A stretch of DNA of 64,000 nucleotides from Turritopsis dohrnii (GCA_027922465.2 BQMF02000425.1:248001-312000), one strand, 5' to 3'; numbered from the stretch's first letter, positions 21,387 to 37,300 are shown. Program-made: numbers and translations. Notes: generated by a model from the letters alone, not told the origin.

Positions 21387-23093
21387 GTACTTCATATTCT
21401 AAAGAACTTAAGTTTCCTTTGGCAACATATGTGTAGTTTTTTCAGTTTTATGGTTAGTCAATATTTTATGGTTATTCAATATTTTCTTCACTAACCGGAT
21501 TCCAAAGTTAACTTGGTTACAATAACGTTCCAACAATTCTTTTGAAGATCCTTTCGGTGATATTCGCGTTTCGGCTTATCGTAGACGGCTGGATATTCCT
21601 CGCGCGAATTTTTTTCTTTCCCAAAACGTAGAACACGCAGAACATTTCTCCATCAGGCACAAAACACAATACATACACAATGAAAAAACTATAACCAATT
21701 TCTAATAAAAGGGTTCCTTATTTTTATTTTCGAACTAGTAACCCGGGTAAAACATTTTTACCACATCTAACTTCGAAAAGGATATATATATGCAAATCCC
21801 GTGTCGAAAAAAGGTGACGAAAAATATAAATCAAGGAGTGCAAACCCAGCAGTAACGAAAAATTAAATCAAGGAATAGCGATTTGGAAGTGTACACATGT
21901 TATAGAGCTCGAAAAACCGATCAAAAAAATGTATGAGATCGTTTCGCTACGACCAACCGTTGCATGCAGAGATATCGTCGGTTAAAGATTTTGATGACGT
22001 CATAGCCGCAGTACCAAATAAAATTTAGGCCCAAATTGTTATCCCTATTGGTTCAGAAATAGGCACTATCATCACACGATAATTTTCAGGCGATATTTAA
22101 TCTCCTTGACAAAAATTATCGCCAACCCGTTCTCTCACGTTTTTGAAATTATTTATTGATTTCGCGTGAAAAAACTTTCGCGTTTTGCTGTTTTGAAATT
22201 TCCAAAGGTACAAACTTTCGTGAAAAAGGGTCAAAAACGCGAAAGTTTTTGCCTTAAAAGTAATTTGGAAACAAAAGATGCACTATGACATTGGCGTAGT
22301 AGATGACGAAGTGGATCAAAGACAGTTGATCAAAGACATTTTCAATTAAAAACAAAGTAGTAATGAAATTTGAGTGAAACAATCAGTTTTCCATTTCTTT
22401 TCTCTGAGAGTAGTGTCGCTAAATAATAGGGCATAAAAAGGTCAGACAAGGGAAAAATCCCACTTGAGTTTACAGTTTTCGACTTTCATTCAATAGTCGA
22501 GATGACATACGTGTTATTAGAAGTAAGAGTTTATGAATAATTTAAGATGGAACTGTGATGATCTGAAAGGAAATTCACAATTATTCAAACTGTTGATCTA
22601 TGTATCTACTTTTTTCGCGATAATTCAGAATCTGGGTCGTTCGAATCCAACGTATTGATACCGTGTGTTTTTTTCAGAGTCTTTTAGCGAGTTTAAATAA
22701 CACTTACGACCCTCTTGACGATTCAGGAATGTAGTTTCACTTTAATTTATAACTTTAAAATAGTATTGAACAATAGTAACCAAGAGATACAAGCTAAACA
22801 TATAACAGGTTATTGTTGTGATAAAGATATGGCTAGAAAGTTGTTAGAATAATGTATACATTATTAATTTTGCCGAATTTGAAAATGATTTTTTAATATA
22901 TAAGAATATTAAATAAGTTACATCGTCGGATTCACGTTAAAAAGTACACTGAATATACTTGATATATTTTTGTTATTTTTATAGCTTAACAAGAAGTAAT
23001 ACTCTTTTTACGAATTCTCCATGAGAAAAAGAAATATATCAGTTGTTAGTTACCTTACTATGCGGCAGAAAAATTAGTAAAAGCTACTGCAGA
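21387..23093. other. Intergenic region upstream of the giant membrane-protein gene
   Basis: AT-rich, no gene called. An inverted repeat of 19 bases (22169-22187, aaaaactttcgcgtttt type, and 22232-22250) makes a possible small MITE. The promoter and 5' UTR of the gene starting at 23094 should be in the last part; no clear TATA or Inr assignment can be made. Confidence 0.4.
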
Positions 23094-25313
23094 ATGGGAA
23101 CATTATTTAATATTTTAGCTTGTGTTATTTTCTTGAGTATTGATGTCGAAGGATGTAAGTTAATTATTTTGTAAATAAAGAATTAGATTTTTAGTGCTAA
23201 CCTCTCAGTACGCTTTTCAAACTACAATCATTAATTTTTAGCATGTAATTGTTCCGAAAGTTTAACGGTTGGCTGTGATGCTGGAAAATTTAATACTAAC
23301 GTGAATGGTTCATGGGGATGCTTTAACTGTCCTGCTGGTCATTAGTAAGTACCTAGATGCAATTAAGTTTTCTTCTGGAGTTGGCTTGGGTAATCTCGGG
23401 TTGTTTTTATTTTCGTTAAGTAAAATAAAATTCACAGACTGGTTGATATCCTATCAAAGAAATACTAAATTAATCATTTCAATTCCTAAAGTGTAGTAAA
23501 TATAGCTATTTATCAATCCAAAACTTCCACTGGTGTGTTACTTTTTAGAGTTTTAGCTTTTTTATGCTCTACAGGGAAATTAAAGAAATTTTTATTTAGT
23601 CTGATAAATAAATGTTGATGCTTCTTAAGATGGCGGATGTTATGTAATGTAATCACATGTATCACGTTCTTTTTATATACTTTCCCTCATTCTGTATTAC
23701 TTACTTTGGGGAAATTTTTATTTTTATTAATGATTTTAAGCAAGGTTCTGGAAACTATAAACAGTCGTCACAATGGCATAATTTCACAATTTTTCCATAA
23801 ATAAACTTTATTACGAAATTCAGGTGTCCGAAAAAATAAAAAGAATCAGTACATCCTAACTCTTCTGATTTTAGGCCGGACACTCCTGATTTTTAAATGA
23901 AATGAAGGGGAAAGCCCATTCGATCATAGAATTTTTCAATATTGTCTGCTTTTTTGTTATTCTTTCCTCCCCTTGTTTTTGAACAACAAAAAGTTTAGAC
24001 ATCCCACTAGCCGGTGGTTAACAGGGCTGGATGGAAAAGCTGGAAAAAAGCTTGTTTTTGAGAAATGGGCTGGAAAAGCTGGGAAAAAGCCCAAGCTAAA
24101 GGGCTGGAAAAGCTGGATTTTTATTTTTTGTGCACAATGTTTTTTTACTTTCAGGACATTAATCTTTGAAATTTCTATTTTTGCTAGCTATATTTGCTAC
24201 AGTATCTAATTTTTGATGATCTGTTTATAATTTTTAAAATTGTTTTGCTGTATTTCTCACAGTGAGAATCTGTGATCAAATAATTATATTAAAGAGCATT
24301 AAATTGACATTTAAGCTGGCTTATGCTACTATGATAAGGGCTGGGTTTATGTACCTTTGTTTGCCTTGAAGCTTGAATTAAGTACCATTTACAACACTAC
24401 AAGGCTGGGAAATTGCCTCAAATTTGATAAAAAAAGCTGGATTTTTGTCTCAGAAATTTGTTAACCATCCTGGCCACACACATAAACAAGGATCAACTTG
24501 CAACTAGAGCAGAACCATTAAAAAAAATATCATTGAATGTGGATGTTTGTTGACTGATCTTTTCAATTCTTTTGTTATTAATGCTTCAGTCAAAGCCATG
24601 GGAAATATCTTGAGAACCAATAGGGATAACTGACGTTTTTTGGGGTCTGCCATTATGGGTGATGCAAATATGTCAACTCACACGCTTTGAGTGCGTGACA
24701 CACACATTTTGGTTATTACACACTCTATAATTATTTTTTTTGAAATTCCTTATCTGAAATAAAAATTTTGTGGAATATTCAAGTATATAGCTTTCTTCAA
24801 ATCTTCAAATTTGCTACTTTTCATATATACTGTTTCCAGCAACTACTGAGTGCATTTTATTGCATATATAGAGTATAAAGTTTCAAAAAGTTCTCTGGTA
24901 TCCCAACCAAAATGTGCTGCTTATAAATCTCACACACATTTTATTTTTCAACGTTTACGTCTCTGATGATGGGGGCTGTAATGGCGACTTAACTCATTTG
25001 TTTTTTTAAACTATTTTTTCATTTGGGATATATACCTTTTATATGATGTGCATGTAGGTTAAATGAAGTATTTCATGCTCAAAATTAGAAAAGAAAATTG
25101 AAGGCTTAATTTCCCTTCAAAATTAGAAACAATTCATACTGTGCTAAATATTATGACTACATATGATTTCCTTATTATTTTTGTATATACTTAACAACTT
25201 CAAAATTCAATAATTTATTTTAAAGCTGTTCTGGTGGGTTTGCTGCTGCTCAACCCTGTGGAATTGGAACATACAATGATAAAACAGCTCAGATCGATGT
25301 AACTGCTTGTAAG
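23094..25313 (+). other. Giant gene: signal-peptide exon and first two Cys-rich exons
   Basis: Exon 1 is 23094-23154 (signal peptide, split codon), exon 2 is 23242-23344, exon 3 is 25226-25313. The joined protein reads IDVEG|SCNCSESLTVGCDAGKF, then WGCFNCPAGHY|CSGGFAAAQPCGIGTY. The Tyr codon is completed across the 1.9-kb intron 2, which supports these tiny exons even though they are too short to show up alone. Donor/acceptor pairs are GTAAGT/TTTTTAG and GTAAGT/TTAAAG. The start was chosen for the hydrophobic leader and the absence of upstream frame. Confidence 0.8.
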
Positions 25314-28300
25314 GTTAGTGAATTAGTTAATAGTTCAATATTACCGTTTTTGAAAGTTGAGGGTGCTAGATACAATGGAACCTGTGTATAGCAACCATTC
25401 AACCATTTCCAAGCACTTTTCTGCGACTGTATAATAGTAGTAGAAGCTCAATCCTCAATTGAGTTTCAGAACTCAATCCTATCAATTTGAAACTCAAAAG
25501 ATTTAGAAGAGGAAGATGCAGTTCTGCCTTCTACAAAAAAATGAGAAAAGTCCATCCATCGTCCATGGATTGTTCGTAGAATATTAGGCCTGTTGAGATT
25601 CTCAGCCACTCAAGAACGCTGCAGGAATCTCCTGGCTATGTTTGTTTTTTATACTATTTTTAAACTTGGCCTTTCCAAAAAATAGTAGTAGCTAAAAGTG
25701 CTTGGCATATGCCTGATCTGAACTGATCTTTGAGGTTGCGCTGACAGGTGGATGTTAAATGCAGTTTCTAAACAAAAAAGTAATGAACGAGATGAAATAG
25801 TGGTTGCTTAAGTTTTTTGTTTATAAAGATGGTAATTAATGTAGGTTTGGCTGTATTATATATTTAATTTATTTTTGTTCATTTTCAAGAAAAGCAAAGA
25901 TTTTCAAAAGAGTTTCTTAAGAAACTTTTATTAATATTGTTATTGTCAGAAAACCTCATCCCAACTGTTTTTTTTAGGATTGCCCATCTGGTCATTTCTG
26001 TTCTGTTGGTGGCGAACTTCCTGTTCCTTGCCCAAATGGCTACTATACAAATAACACTGGCAGTCCATCATGTGACATTTGCCCTCAGGGATACAGTTGT
26101 GTATCAGCCACAGACAAGCCAGTAAAATGTCAATCAGGATTTTTCAGTGCAAGTGGAAATATCACTTGCTCTGCATGTCCAAGTGGCTATCATTGTCCTA
26201 ATGGACGACCACCTATTATTTGTAGTGTTGGTGAATATTCTCCAATGCTATCAGAATATTGTAACAATTGTCCTAGAGGATATCGTTGCCCAATACAGGG
26301 CCTATCGTCTCCTGAAAAATGCCCTAATGGATACTATACCAATGCTGAAAGACAAACAATTTGTGTTATGTGTGAATCTGGAATGAGTTGTGTAAATGGT
26401 AATTCATCTGAGATATGTCCAGCTGGCACCTACAGTCCAAGTGGAATATTAGAGTGTCTGCCATGTGGGTCTGGAAACTATAGTCTATCAAAATCATCTG
26501 TGTGCCTTCCATGTCCTCCAGGAAAGTCATGCATTGATCCAGCAAATGTCCCCGAAGATTGCCCTGCTGGGTATTACTCCGAACTTGGTGATGGTCATTG
26601 CACTCTTTGCCCTTTTGGTCAAGTGTCTTTTGGAAATGGAACTGGTTGTATACCATGTGGTGCTGGGTTTTACTGCCCTCATCCTAGGTAAAGTGTACAA
26701 ATTACAAAACCATTGTTTTGTTGTCAAGTTTAATATGTTTGATTGGTTGGTTGTCTGAGCAGAAATTTCAGTTATTGTTTGTTATCTACTTTAGCTTTCC
26801 TATGATACCATGTGCATTGGGAACATATTCGTTAGGTGGTGCGGAATCTAATTGTACAGTTTGTGCACCTGGCTTTGCATGTCCGAATGCTGCTACTAGT
26901 CCACTAGCATGCACAGGAGGTACATTTTCGTTCGAATTTGAATTACTGTTTTGTCCAACATTATAATGACATGTTCAGTTTTTTTTTTACATTTTATTAC
27001 TTTCAGACTACTCATTTCATTTTAATCATTTAAATGGCTTCTCTTTTCTATTTTATATAGCCTCATACTCTATGCATTCAATTCAAAATTGAATTGTGTA
27101 GTTACCATATAACATTACTGCACTTGTTTGTAATGCTATAGTAGTAATGATTTTCAAACACCAGTGCAGAATCTAGTATAATCTAGAATAGTACATTTAA
27201 AGGTTTATGTTTTTGAAAAACTCACCATAACTTAAAACATAATGCTTATTTCCCTTAAAAATTTTGGTCTTGCTCCCAAATGCATGTATTAATATATTTG
27301 ATATTGAATAATATTATAAGTTCCATTTGAGGTTTTGAAATAAAGCACTATTAACTTATTAAGTAAGTATATACGTTTATTTCCTTCTGTTTCACGTACA
27401 GCATCATATTCAACTGGATTTGCTGTTTCCTGTCAAGTATGTTTAGCTGGATACAAATGTCCTGAGCGGAAAAGTATGGAAGAGTGCCCATTCAATGATA
27501 TAGACGGCTACACATACAGCGACAATACAAGTAAGTATAATGACAAGTTATGATGTTGGATAAATTTAAAGGAGAATTAACATCAAAATTGTGGTGCTTT
27601 TTTTAAGTATATAAATCAATTTTAAATTTACTGAAGGTTTTGAATGTTGAAACGAAGCTCGAAATATGTCACTGTTCATTATTATGTATAACATAGGAAG
27701 ACTTTGCAGAAAGTATTGTTTTATATCTTTGTAGAAGAAGAGGGTTTTCATGATACTTTAGCTGAAAAGATGGCTTATTATCACATCAACACTGTTTGAA
27801 ATTTTAGTTTTGAACTGTGTTTTTGGCAATGAAATTCACAGAAATAAATATAAAAGACAAAAGTTTCATGTTGAATTTTGATAAAATTTATCAATAAACA
27901 AATGAATTTTAAAACTGATTGCCTGCTGCGATATTTTTAATTCACAGAAACTTATTTTGAAGTTTGCATGTATATGTCAAAGAAAAAAAACTTTGAAAGC
28001 TGGTTTGGTATCAACAAATACCCCCAAAAATTGAATTTGTAAATACGAATGTAAAAATGAACTACCTTAGCTCTGAAGATTTAAATCTTTGAACAGAAAT
28101 AATCTATCAAAGTGATCAAAAAAAAGTAAGCGTTTTAAAATATTAATTTCTGCAGTGCTTCCTTTTTGTATTTAAATTATGTCACAAGGATTTTTCAGTT
28201 TTCTAAAGTTTCTGTTTAGTGTATGGAGACTTGTGCATTCCAGGAATTTCGGCTGTTATAGTTTTTACTTTTAAGATTGAGTTTAACAACTGTTGTTTAC

Positions 28301-31300
28301 CTGTTTGCTAAATTCTCCTAGAAGAAAAAGAGTATTAAAACGTTAACTTACAGTGAGATTTGAGAGATTCTAGGGCCCCAAATCAAAACATTTACAGTGC
28401 CCACCATCCAGACCTCCCAGATAGCAAATTCAAATCCCGACTGCAAAATAACGCTGTTGCATCATTAAAAAATCATAAGGAAAAACCCCTGAAAACAACA
28501 CTGGCATTCTACAATAATCTGCAATATGTTGATACTCATAACATAGAGAATCTATTGCAACTGTGAATTGAATCCTACATATAGAGTGAAACAGGTTTAG
28601 TAATGAAATTCTGTTAATCTTTGTTCAGACTTATAGAAAGAACAATTTAAGTTATTTCATGAGTTTGATTATCCTTAAATTGATTATTGTTATTATTTCT
28701 ACTTCAACGTCAAAACAATAGAAAAGAACAGATATGTGATGTTACATTAAGTATTTTGATAGGAAAGGTAGGATAAATTTCTTCTGCAACATGACAACTT
28801 ATCCTTCTATTCTGTTTAGTGATTAATTGTCAACCTTGCCCTGCAAGAGAAGTTGGTGAAGTGTGTACATCGAATAATGTTATACCAACAAAATGCAAAA
28901 TTGGTGAAACTGTGGCCAGTAACGGCACATCATGTGTTCTTTGTTCAGCTGGCTATCAATGTGCCACACCAGGATCTGTTATGACAAAGTGCCCTGCTGG
29001 ACAGTGGTCACTTCCTGGCTCTGTCTCATGTGAACAATGTCATCTTGGATTTTATTGTCCAGATGGAGAATCTCTTCCTGTTCCTTGCCCAACAGGAACA
29101 TATCGATCAATTGTATCAGATTTAACTTGTCAGCAGTGTCCTGGTGGTTATTCTTGTGTTGATTCGGCTGTCTCTCCTGTTCCATGTCCTGCAGGTAGGT
29201 TCGGCTACTAGTAATGGAATTTTTTTGACATTTAATCATCATAATTCACCATAGTATTCTAATTCTGATTTAAGTAATCCTAATATGAATCATTTATATA
29301 GCTTTTTGCTTCTTTTCTAGGATCGATCAGTGCTCCTGGCTCCAACTTCTGTCAACAATGTCCTGCAGGATATATGTGTCCTGATTCTTCTGATCCTTCC
29401 AAGAATATGGCTTGCATGCAAGGGTCGTACTCAGAGGCTGGAGTGATGAACTGTACTTATTGTCCAGCTGGTAGATTTTGTCCAAGTACCCTGTGAGTAA
29501 ATAATTGGTTTATGATCACAGTGTTGAAAAGAGGAAAAACTGTTATTGATTTTCAGTTAATTTTGAATTATGGGTATCTCCAGGTTGTTTCATGCAGATT
29601 ATAACAACAAGTTTCTGACACCAGCAACCTATGTTTTGATCATAATGAAGACTTGACTCTTTTTTAGGGTGGCAAGTATTATTTCATGTCCACCAGGGCA
29701 CATATCCACAGAAGGGTCTTCTGTGTGTCAGTCATGTCCAGCTGGCTTTGAATGTCCCTCTTCAACGGAACAAATACCATGTAGCAATGGTGAATATTCA
29801 GTAGGTGGAGCTGCAAATTGTCTTTCATGTCCTGCTGGTTATGCATGTCCTAACGCATCATCAGACTACAGAGTAGCATGTGAACCTGGTTGGTATTCTG
29901 TTGGCAAGCAATCAATTTGTACACCATGTGAAGCTGGCTTGTACGTTATTAGTATTTTGTATTATCCTGCAAGATATGTAGTATAGTTATCAACGAACCT
30001 ATGTTTTGTTTTTAGTTACTGCCCTCGTGTTGATGCTAATGTAAGGTTTCCATGCCCTGTTGGAACCTGGTCCACATCAAATTCATCTGCTTGTAATTAC
30101 TGCCCTGCAGGCTATCAATGCCCTGATAATAACATAAATTCACAGTAAGTTAAACATGAATTGACAGATAAAATTATTTAGGTAGTTTTGTAATGTGTTC
30201 TTAGACTTGAAATCTCTGTTGCATTACCACAGGTCTGCATGCACAAGTGGAAAGTATTCCCTTGGTAATCAAGTCAGTTGCAGTGATTGCCCATCTGGTT
30301 ATTACTGTCCAACAACAGATGCTGGACCAATTCGATGCCCGAGTGGTTATTATTCTTTTGGCTGGACAGTAAATTGTACACAGTGTGAGGCTGGCTATCA
30401 ATGTATGGATCCAACAGGTGATAACAATTATATATCTGAAATAGTTCGTATAAACAGAATTATTAGGTCCATGTTATGAACAAGTGCGTGGATTCGATCT
30501 TTACTTTGCAGAGGTGTATTCAGGGTCAGTCAAAAAAAGTGGAGGAGTCCAACATTACAATATTTCTTTTCAGTCTTAAGAGGCAATTAGGTTACTTGCA
30601 CGCTTTCCTTTTCTAATTTAAATGACTAAACTCTCCTTCACAAATTTTGACTGACCTCTGGCTATGCCTCTGCTTTGTAAAGCACAATAACAATTTGATA
30701 ACAATTGTTTACTTTTTAGATCCTAATATTTGTCCAGTTGGTACTTATGCTGAGAAAGGTTGGACTGTTTGCAAAGCCTGTTCAGTTGGTTACACTTGTG
30801 TTGCAGGATCATCAAGTCCGACTCCTCCTGAAGGTATACTGCTTATTATTCCCTGATGTACCTCTTAACTACTTATAAGAGAGTACTTCTAGGGGGTGAA
30901 GCGGGCTGCTGCTTCACACATTCTATTGTTTAAATAACTGTGTAAAGATAATGGAAATTCTGTAACATTTTTGTTATTGTTAGGTGTTTGTGCTACTGGA
31001 CACTACTGTGATGGGAAAACGGCCTACCAATGTCCAAGTGGAACATATAACAAGAACAATGGATCTACAAGTCCGTCAGACTGCTCCAGTTGTCCACCTG
31101 GCTACTATTGTACAGGACCTGGTGTTTCTGATTATGAACCATTTATTTGTCAGCCAGGATATTATTGTCCAGTTGCCACTCATTATTCAACAGAATTCCC
31201 ATGCCCAGCTGGAACATATAACCCCTCATCAAACAAGTCTTCCCTTAGTGCTTGTTTACCCTGTGAAGAAGGCTCTTACTGTGACCAAGGTGCAAGCTTA

Positions 31301-34300
31301 CTTACTGATTGTCCAAGAGGATATTATTGTCCTGCAAAAACTGGAAGTGGCACATCATATGCCTGTCCAATAGGAACATACTCTGATCAGTTAGGCTTAA
31401 AGAACCACACTGAGTGTGTGGATTGTCCTGTTGGAACTTATTGTCCAGATGGTAGTCAAGGACAACCAACCATAGCTCCAGTTCCTTGCCCACCAGGAAC
31501 ATATAACCCTAACACCACTACTGGCTATCGATTGAACTGTATACCTTGTGATGCGGGACGTTCTTGTCCCACAAGTGGATTGTCATCTCCCAACGATTCC
31601 TGCAAAGAGGGCTATTACTGTCCACCAGGAACAATTTCAAAAATTCAGTTTCCATGCCCACCTGGAACATATACAAACCAGACTGATCTACAGAGAGCTG
31701 AAGATTGCCTTCCATGTCCGCCATCATTCTCTTGTGGTTGGGGAACGGGTTATCCTACAGTTGAGTGGATGCCATGTAGAGTAGGACACTTTTGTCCTGA
31801 AGGTAAGAAATCATCTTGCTGTGTTCTGAAAATAGAGATATCCTAAAGAGATGTCGAGTCTTTAATAGTTCATTATAACTTAATGATAATTAAAAAGTGA
31901 TCTTCTTGATTCGTCCTCTTGTCATATTTTCTGTAATGAAATTTTTAAATAGGCACGCCTTCACCAACTAAATATCCCTGTCCGGCTGGAACTTACACTA
32001 ATAGTTCTTCATTATGGGCCGCTGAACAGTGTACTACTTGCGAGCCTACCAAATACTGTGTTGGAGGTGAATCAGCACCACGTGGCCTGTGTCCACCTGG
32101 TTATTTTTGCCCACTTGGTACACAATTTGCAGTCCAATATCCTTGCCCTAATGGAACTTATAATCCTCACTATGGACTTTATATGGAATCACAATGTCAA
32201 AATTGTACACAAGGTCATTTTTGTGAGAAAGGCACTGTTAATCCCTATGAATGTCCATTGGGTACTTTCATGCCTTATGGTTACAACAAAACATCATCAT
32301 CTGTCCAAGGGAATCCAGCTGGTTATCAAGCTGACTGTCTTCAATGTACAGCTGGTTATAAGTGTCTGAATGCAACAATTCTTCCAAGGCCATGTGGCAT
32401 TGGCTTTTATACAAAACCAGGTCAATCTGTTTGTCAGGTAAATGTCTTGAAATATGATGTTGTTTACAAGTATAGAGTTAATGAGCATTTAACTACAGAG
32501 AATGATGTTATACTTCATACCTTTCCTTTATAGTCTTGTCCAAAAGGTTATTTCTGTGACAATACTACAACTTCTCAATCAGATATGGAAGCTAATAAAA
32601 GATGCCCAGCTGGTAAATACTGCTTTGGTGGTCTAACTACTGTTTTGGATGCTCTAAATTGTAGCAGAGGTCATTATTGTCCTGAAGGTAACAAAGTGTT
32701 TTCATTTTCAAGCCCTTCTTAAATTTGCTTGCAGATTTTATAATAATTAACTGTGAAATTTCTTCAGGGACTGAAAGACAGATTCCTTGCCCTGTTGGTA
32801 CATTCAACCAAGATGAAAACGGAGATTCCCTAGATTCTTGTTTACCTTGCACAGCAGGATTCTATTGTGAAGAAATGACAGTGATACCATCTAAGCAGTG
32901 TGATACAGGATACTATTGTCCCACTAATATAACGGATGGTGTAAGCACAAAAGTTATTGGTTCATATGGCAGACAACAAAAACCATGCCCGTCTGGTACA
33001 TACACAAATGTTCCTGGGACGAAGGCTGAAATTGACTGTATACCATGCCCTGCAGGCTCATATTGTCATCCAGGTACAAGCAGTCCTGATATTTGTCCTC
33101 GTGGTTATTATTGTCCTCCACAGTCACCATCGCCAGAACCTTGCCCTATTGGTACATTTGGAAGTCTACCAGAGTTGCACTATCGAGAAAATTGTACAGA
33201 ATGCACTCGTGGAATGTAAGTGCAACAAAGTTAATATAATTTTGATATGTAAAAATGTTTCCTTTTGCTGACACATCTTATAAAACATCTTGGTTTTAGG
33301 TACTGTGATTCTCAGGGTTTACCATCACCACGAGCACCGTGCGATCCTGGATATATTTGCATCAAAGGTGCATATACCAGCACCCCAACAGATGGTAGTA
33401 CAGGAGCTATCTGTCCAGCTGGTGGATTTTGTACATCAGGGAGCTGGCAATCAAAACCATGCCCACCAGGTACCTACTCAAACACCTCTGGTGCTACCAA
33501 TAATCAAGATTGCCGAACTTGTGACCCAGGTTACTATTGCAACAGAGCAAGTGGACCAAGTCCTGAAGGGCCTTGTATGGCAGGCTACTATTGCCCAGGT
33601 GGTTCAGAAAAGCAAAACCATACAGAGGCTGAGCCAGGGCACTATGCACCAGTTGGATCATCTGATCAACGACCATGTCAAGTTGGAACCTACCAGCCTT
33701 ATAGAGCACAGGGCAGTTGTTTTCCATGTCTGCCCGGTCATTTTTGCAACACAACTCGCATGACTGACACCTACCCATGTGTTTCTGGTTACTACTGCCC
33801 AGAAGGAAGTGAATTTCAGCAGTTTTGTCCCGCTGGCACTTACAATGGGTTTCCACGAAAGAATAGCTCTTCCGATTGTTTACCTTGTCCTGCCGGTAGT
33901 TTTTGTGGAACTGCTTCTAGTACCCCCTCAGGTAATTCTTAGTACTCAAGTTGATATTATTCACAAGATGATTTCTAGGTTTTTCCTATATAATTTCCCT
34001 TACACAAAGATATTGATAATATGACTGTTCATTGCTATAGGAGAATGTGATGCTGGTTTTATTTGTTTTGGACGAGCTGAATATGCAAATCCAGCAGAAG
34101 GGTTAGAATGGGGTCGACTTTGTGCACCAGGATTCTATTGTCCCAAAGGAACTCCCTTTGAGATTCCATGTCCTGAGGGAAGATATCGGCAAGTTATATT
34201 ATTTTCTATTACTTCTGTTGCATTTTTGAAACGAATTTATTTAAATTCTTTTTCTTTCTATAATGATTTTTTTCGCTACTATGTACAAAAAAATAAACAC

Positions 34301-37300
34301 CCCTTGGCAAGTAACTGTCCTTGCTAATTAAGCATGCTTATTTCTTGATTGTGTTCATTTCTGTTTTTTGATTCTATTTGATTTGTTTTTTTTAGTGCTA
34401 TTCCTGGTGGTAAAAGTGTTGATGATTGTGAGCTGTGTGATGATGGTCATTATTGTGCAGGGACCAACAATACTGGAAACACAGGACAGTGTGACCCTGG
34501 TTACTATTGTTTACGTGGCAATAGGTTAGCAACACCTAATAATGTGACAGACAAGGGGGGTTTGTGCCCTGCTGGAAGATACTGTCCTCTAGGAACTTCA
34601 GATCCTAAAAAATGTAGTGATGGTATGTTTACTTTCTTTGATTGTTTTGATATTTTATTGAGATGAAAACAGTTAATTATTAGAACAGTGCTATGGTCTT
34701 TATTGGACCTTCAAACACTGATTTAAAATGATATTTTAAGTGATTGACATTTATGTATCAGAGAGAAGCCAAGTTATAACGGATGGTTTTAAAATTTTTA
34801 GGATTATTTGCAAATGGCACTGGTGCTTCCTCATGCTCAGTATGTCCTGCAAGTTACAAATGCTTGAACAGTCCACCTCAACCAGAGCCTTGCCCTAAAG
34901 GTTATTACTGTTACATTGGAAATCATATCAAGGAACTTGGTCAGCCTGTTCCATGTCCTGTTGGCACTTACGGTGCTAATGAGTATCTTAGTGAAGAGAC
35001 TGAATGCACACCATGCCCAGCAGGCAAGTATTGTGCTTCTCCCCAATCAACAAATTATACAGGCATTTGTGAGGCTGGTTTCTGGTGCAAGTCGAACGCT
35101 AAATCATCGCAACCAACTGATGATGAAAGTGGACTTTATGGAAGGTGTCCTATTGGCGGTTATTATTGCCCTGCTGATTCATCGGCACCGTTCCCTTGTC
35201 CAGCTGGTTACTACGTTCCAGGAGGAAGAGCAACCTTAAAATCAGTTAATGATTGTGATCCTTGTCCAAGTGGTAGTTACTGCTCTCAAGGGAATCAAAC
35301 AACAACCAGTGGACTATGTTCTGCTGGATATTACTGTTTAGCTGGCTCACCAGTTGACAAACCAAACATTGAAAGCCATGGCGGTATATGTCCTCCTGGT
35401 ACTTATTGTACTGTCGGGTCATCGTGGCCTAAACCTTGCGAAGCTGGAACGTACAATAATATAAGTGGACAAAGCAAGTGTGTGGATTGTCCAGAAGGAA
35501 ATTTCTGTCCTGCCAATAGTACAGAACCTATTTTATGCCCAGAAGGATACTGGTGTGAATTAGGAGAAAAGTTTGGATACACTAATCCTTGTCCTGAAGG
35601 CACGTTTAGTAACTTGAAGGGAAGGGCCTCTCGAAGCCAGTGTGTTGACTGCACACCAGGGTTTTATTGCAATGAAAAAGGTAAGTCACATTTTTATAGC
35701 ACACAGCTTTGTTTGTTATTTTCATAGAAAATTAAACAGTTAATTTCTACAATATTGATTTGGGTATGATATAATGTCCATATTTATGCATTCATCTAAG
35801 GGTGAGTATCACTATTGCAAAAATTAAAACCAAGTACTTAAGTGATGGTGGTAAAATTTCATGTGATTTCAGGAGCTACTAATGTGACAGAGCTATGCAG
35901 AGCTGGCTGTTACTGTTTAAATGCATCTGTTGCCGAATGTCCATCAGCACCTTCACAAGGTGGAGTTTGTCCGGAGGGATCTTACTGTCCTTTGGGATCA
36001 CCGAAACCAAGAGCTTGTGATCCTGGAAAATATTGTCCCAATGAGGGATTAGAAGATCCTTTTGGAAATTGCAGTGCTGGCTACTACTGCTTGCTGGGCT
36101 CTAAATCATCATCACCAACAGATAATGTGACAGGCAACTCATGTCCACGTGGTTCATTTTGTCCGGTTGGAAGTCGCTATTTCACACTTTGTCCACCTGG
36201 CACATTCTTAAACACTACCAATAATGAAGAAATTGACGATTGCATTCGTTGCCTTCCTGGCAGTTACTGTTCTGGCTATGGTAATCCAAAACCCACAGGT
36301 CTCTGCAATGCTGGCTACTACTGTCCTGGCAACCAGTCAATTCCTAACCCAGAGATGTATCAATGCCCAACTGGCCATTTCTGTGAAAGTGGTTCTTTTC
36401 AACATAGACCTTGTCCATCTGGTCAATATCAGAATGAGATGACCCAATCAAGTTGCAAAGTTAGTTGTTATGTCATTATGTTTTGTCTCATAATAAAAGA
36501 TTCTTCGTGCAAATTTTAGTGGTGTTTTGTGCAATGCCCATTTTTTGACATCTAAGTATTAACTCCATCCTGGAGCATTTTGTCAGAGAAATATTTTTAT
36601 CATAGATTTGTCCAGCTGGTTATTTTTGTGATGGTTCAACGACACCTGTTTCTCACTACAATGAATCAATCTGTCCTGAAGGCATGTATTGCCCTAATGG
36701 AACAGAGTATCATAACCAGTTCAAATGTCCACGAGGTACATACAGTAATGTGACACAGCTGGAACATGTGGAGCAGTGTAACCCGTGTCCTGGTGGTTAT
36801 TACTGTGATGAAGAAGGTCAAACTACATATACCAAAAAATGTAGTGAAGGTGTGAAAATATAATTGTTCAATCTTATTCTTGTGACTTGTGCAATATTAT
36901 GTAAGTAGATGGTTCATAGCAGGCCAATCTATATTTCTGGAAACTTTATTATAATAGATGAAAATAATTGCAATTTCGTTTATGAAGTCAACTCAGTTAG
37001 TCAGTTTCATGAAACGAATACATTTCTCAGCATGTGTTATCTTAAAGTATAAGAGAATTTTCTCTAAATCTTTTTATATCTTGTTTTTCAGGTTATTTTT
37101 GCCGAAGTGGTGTTACTGTTTCGACTCCCGAGGTAACAAGAGAGGAAGTTGCCACTAATAACACAAATGTCACCTGTACAGAATGTATATGTCCGCCTGG
37201 CACGTTCAACAAATCAATAGGAGGACCTTGTCCACAAGGATTTTATTGTCCCATTGGTACTGACGAGCCTTACCCATGTCCATTAGGAACGTTTAGTAAT

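Noticed and set aside
25380..25410. tacaatggaacctgtgtatagcaacc as a mariner-type terminal repeat
   Set aside because: No matching inverted end was found nearby.
28360..28566. 68-codon open frame in an intron of the giant gene
   Set aside because: Not needed for frame, no similarity recognised, and no Cys pattern like the neighbouring exons.
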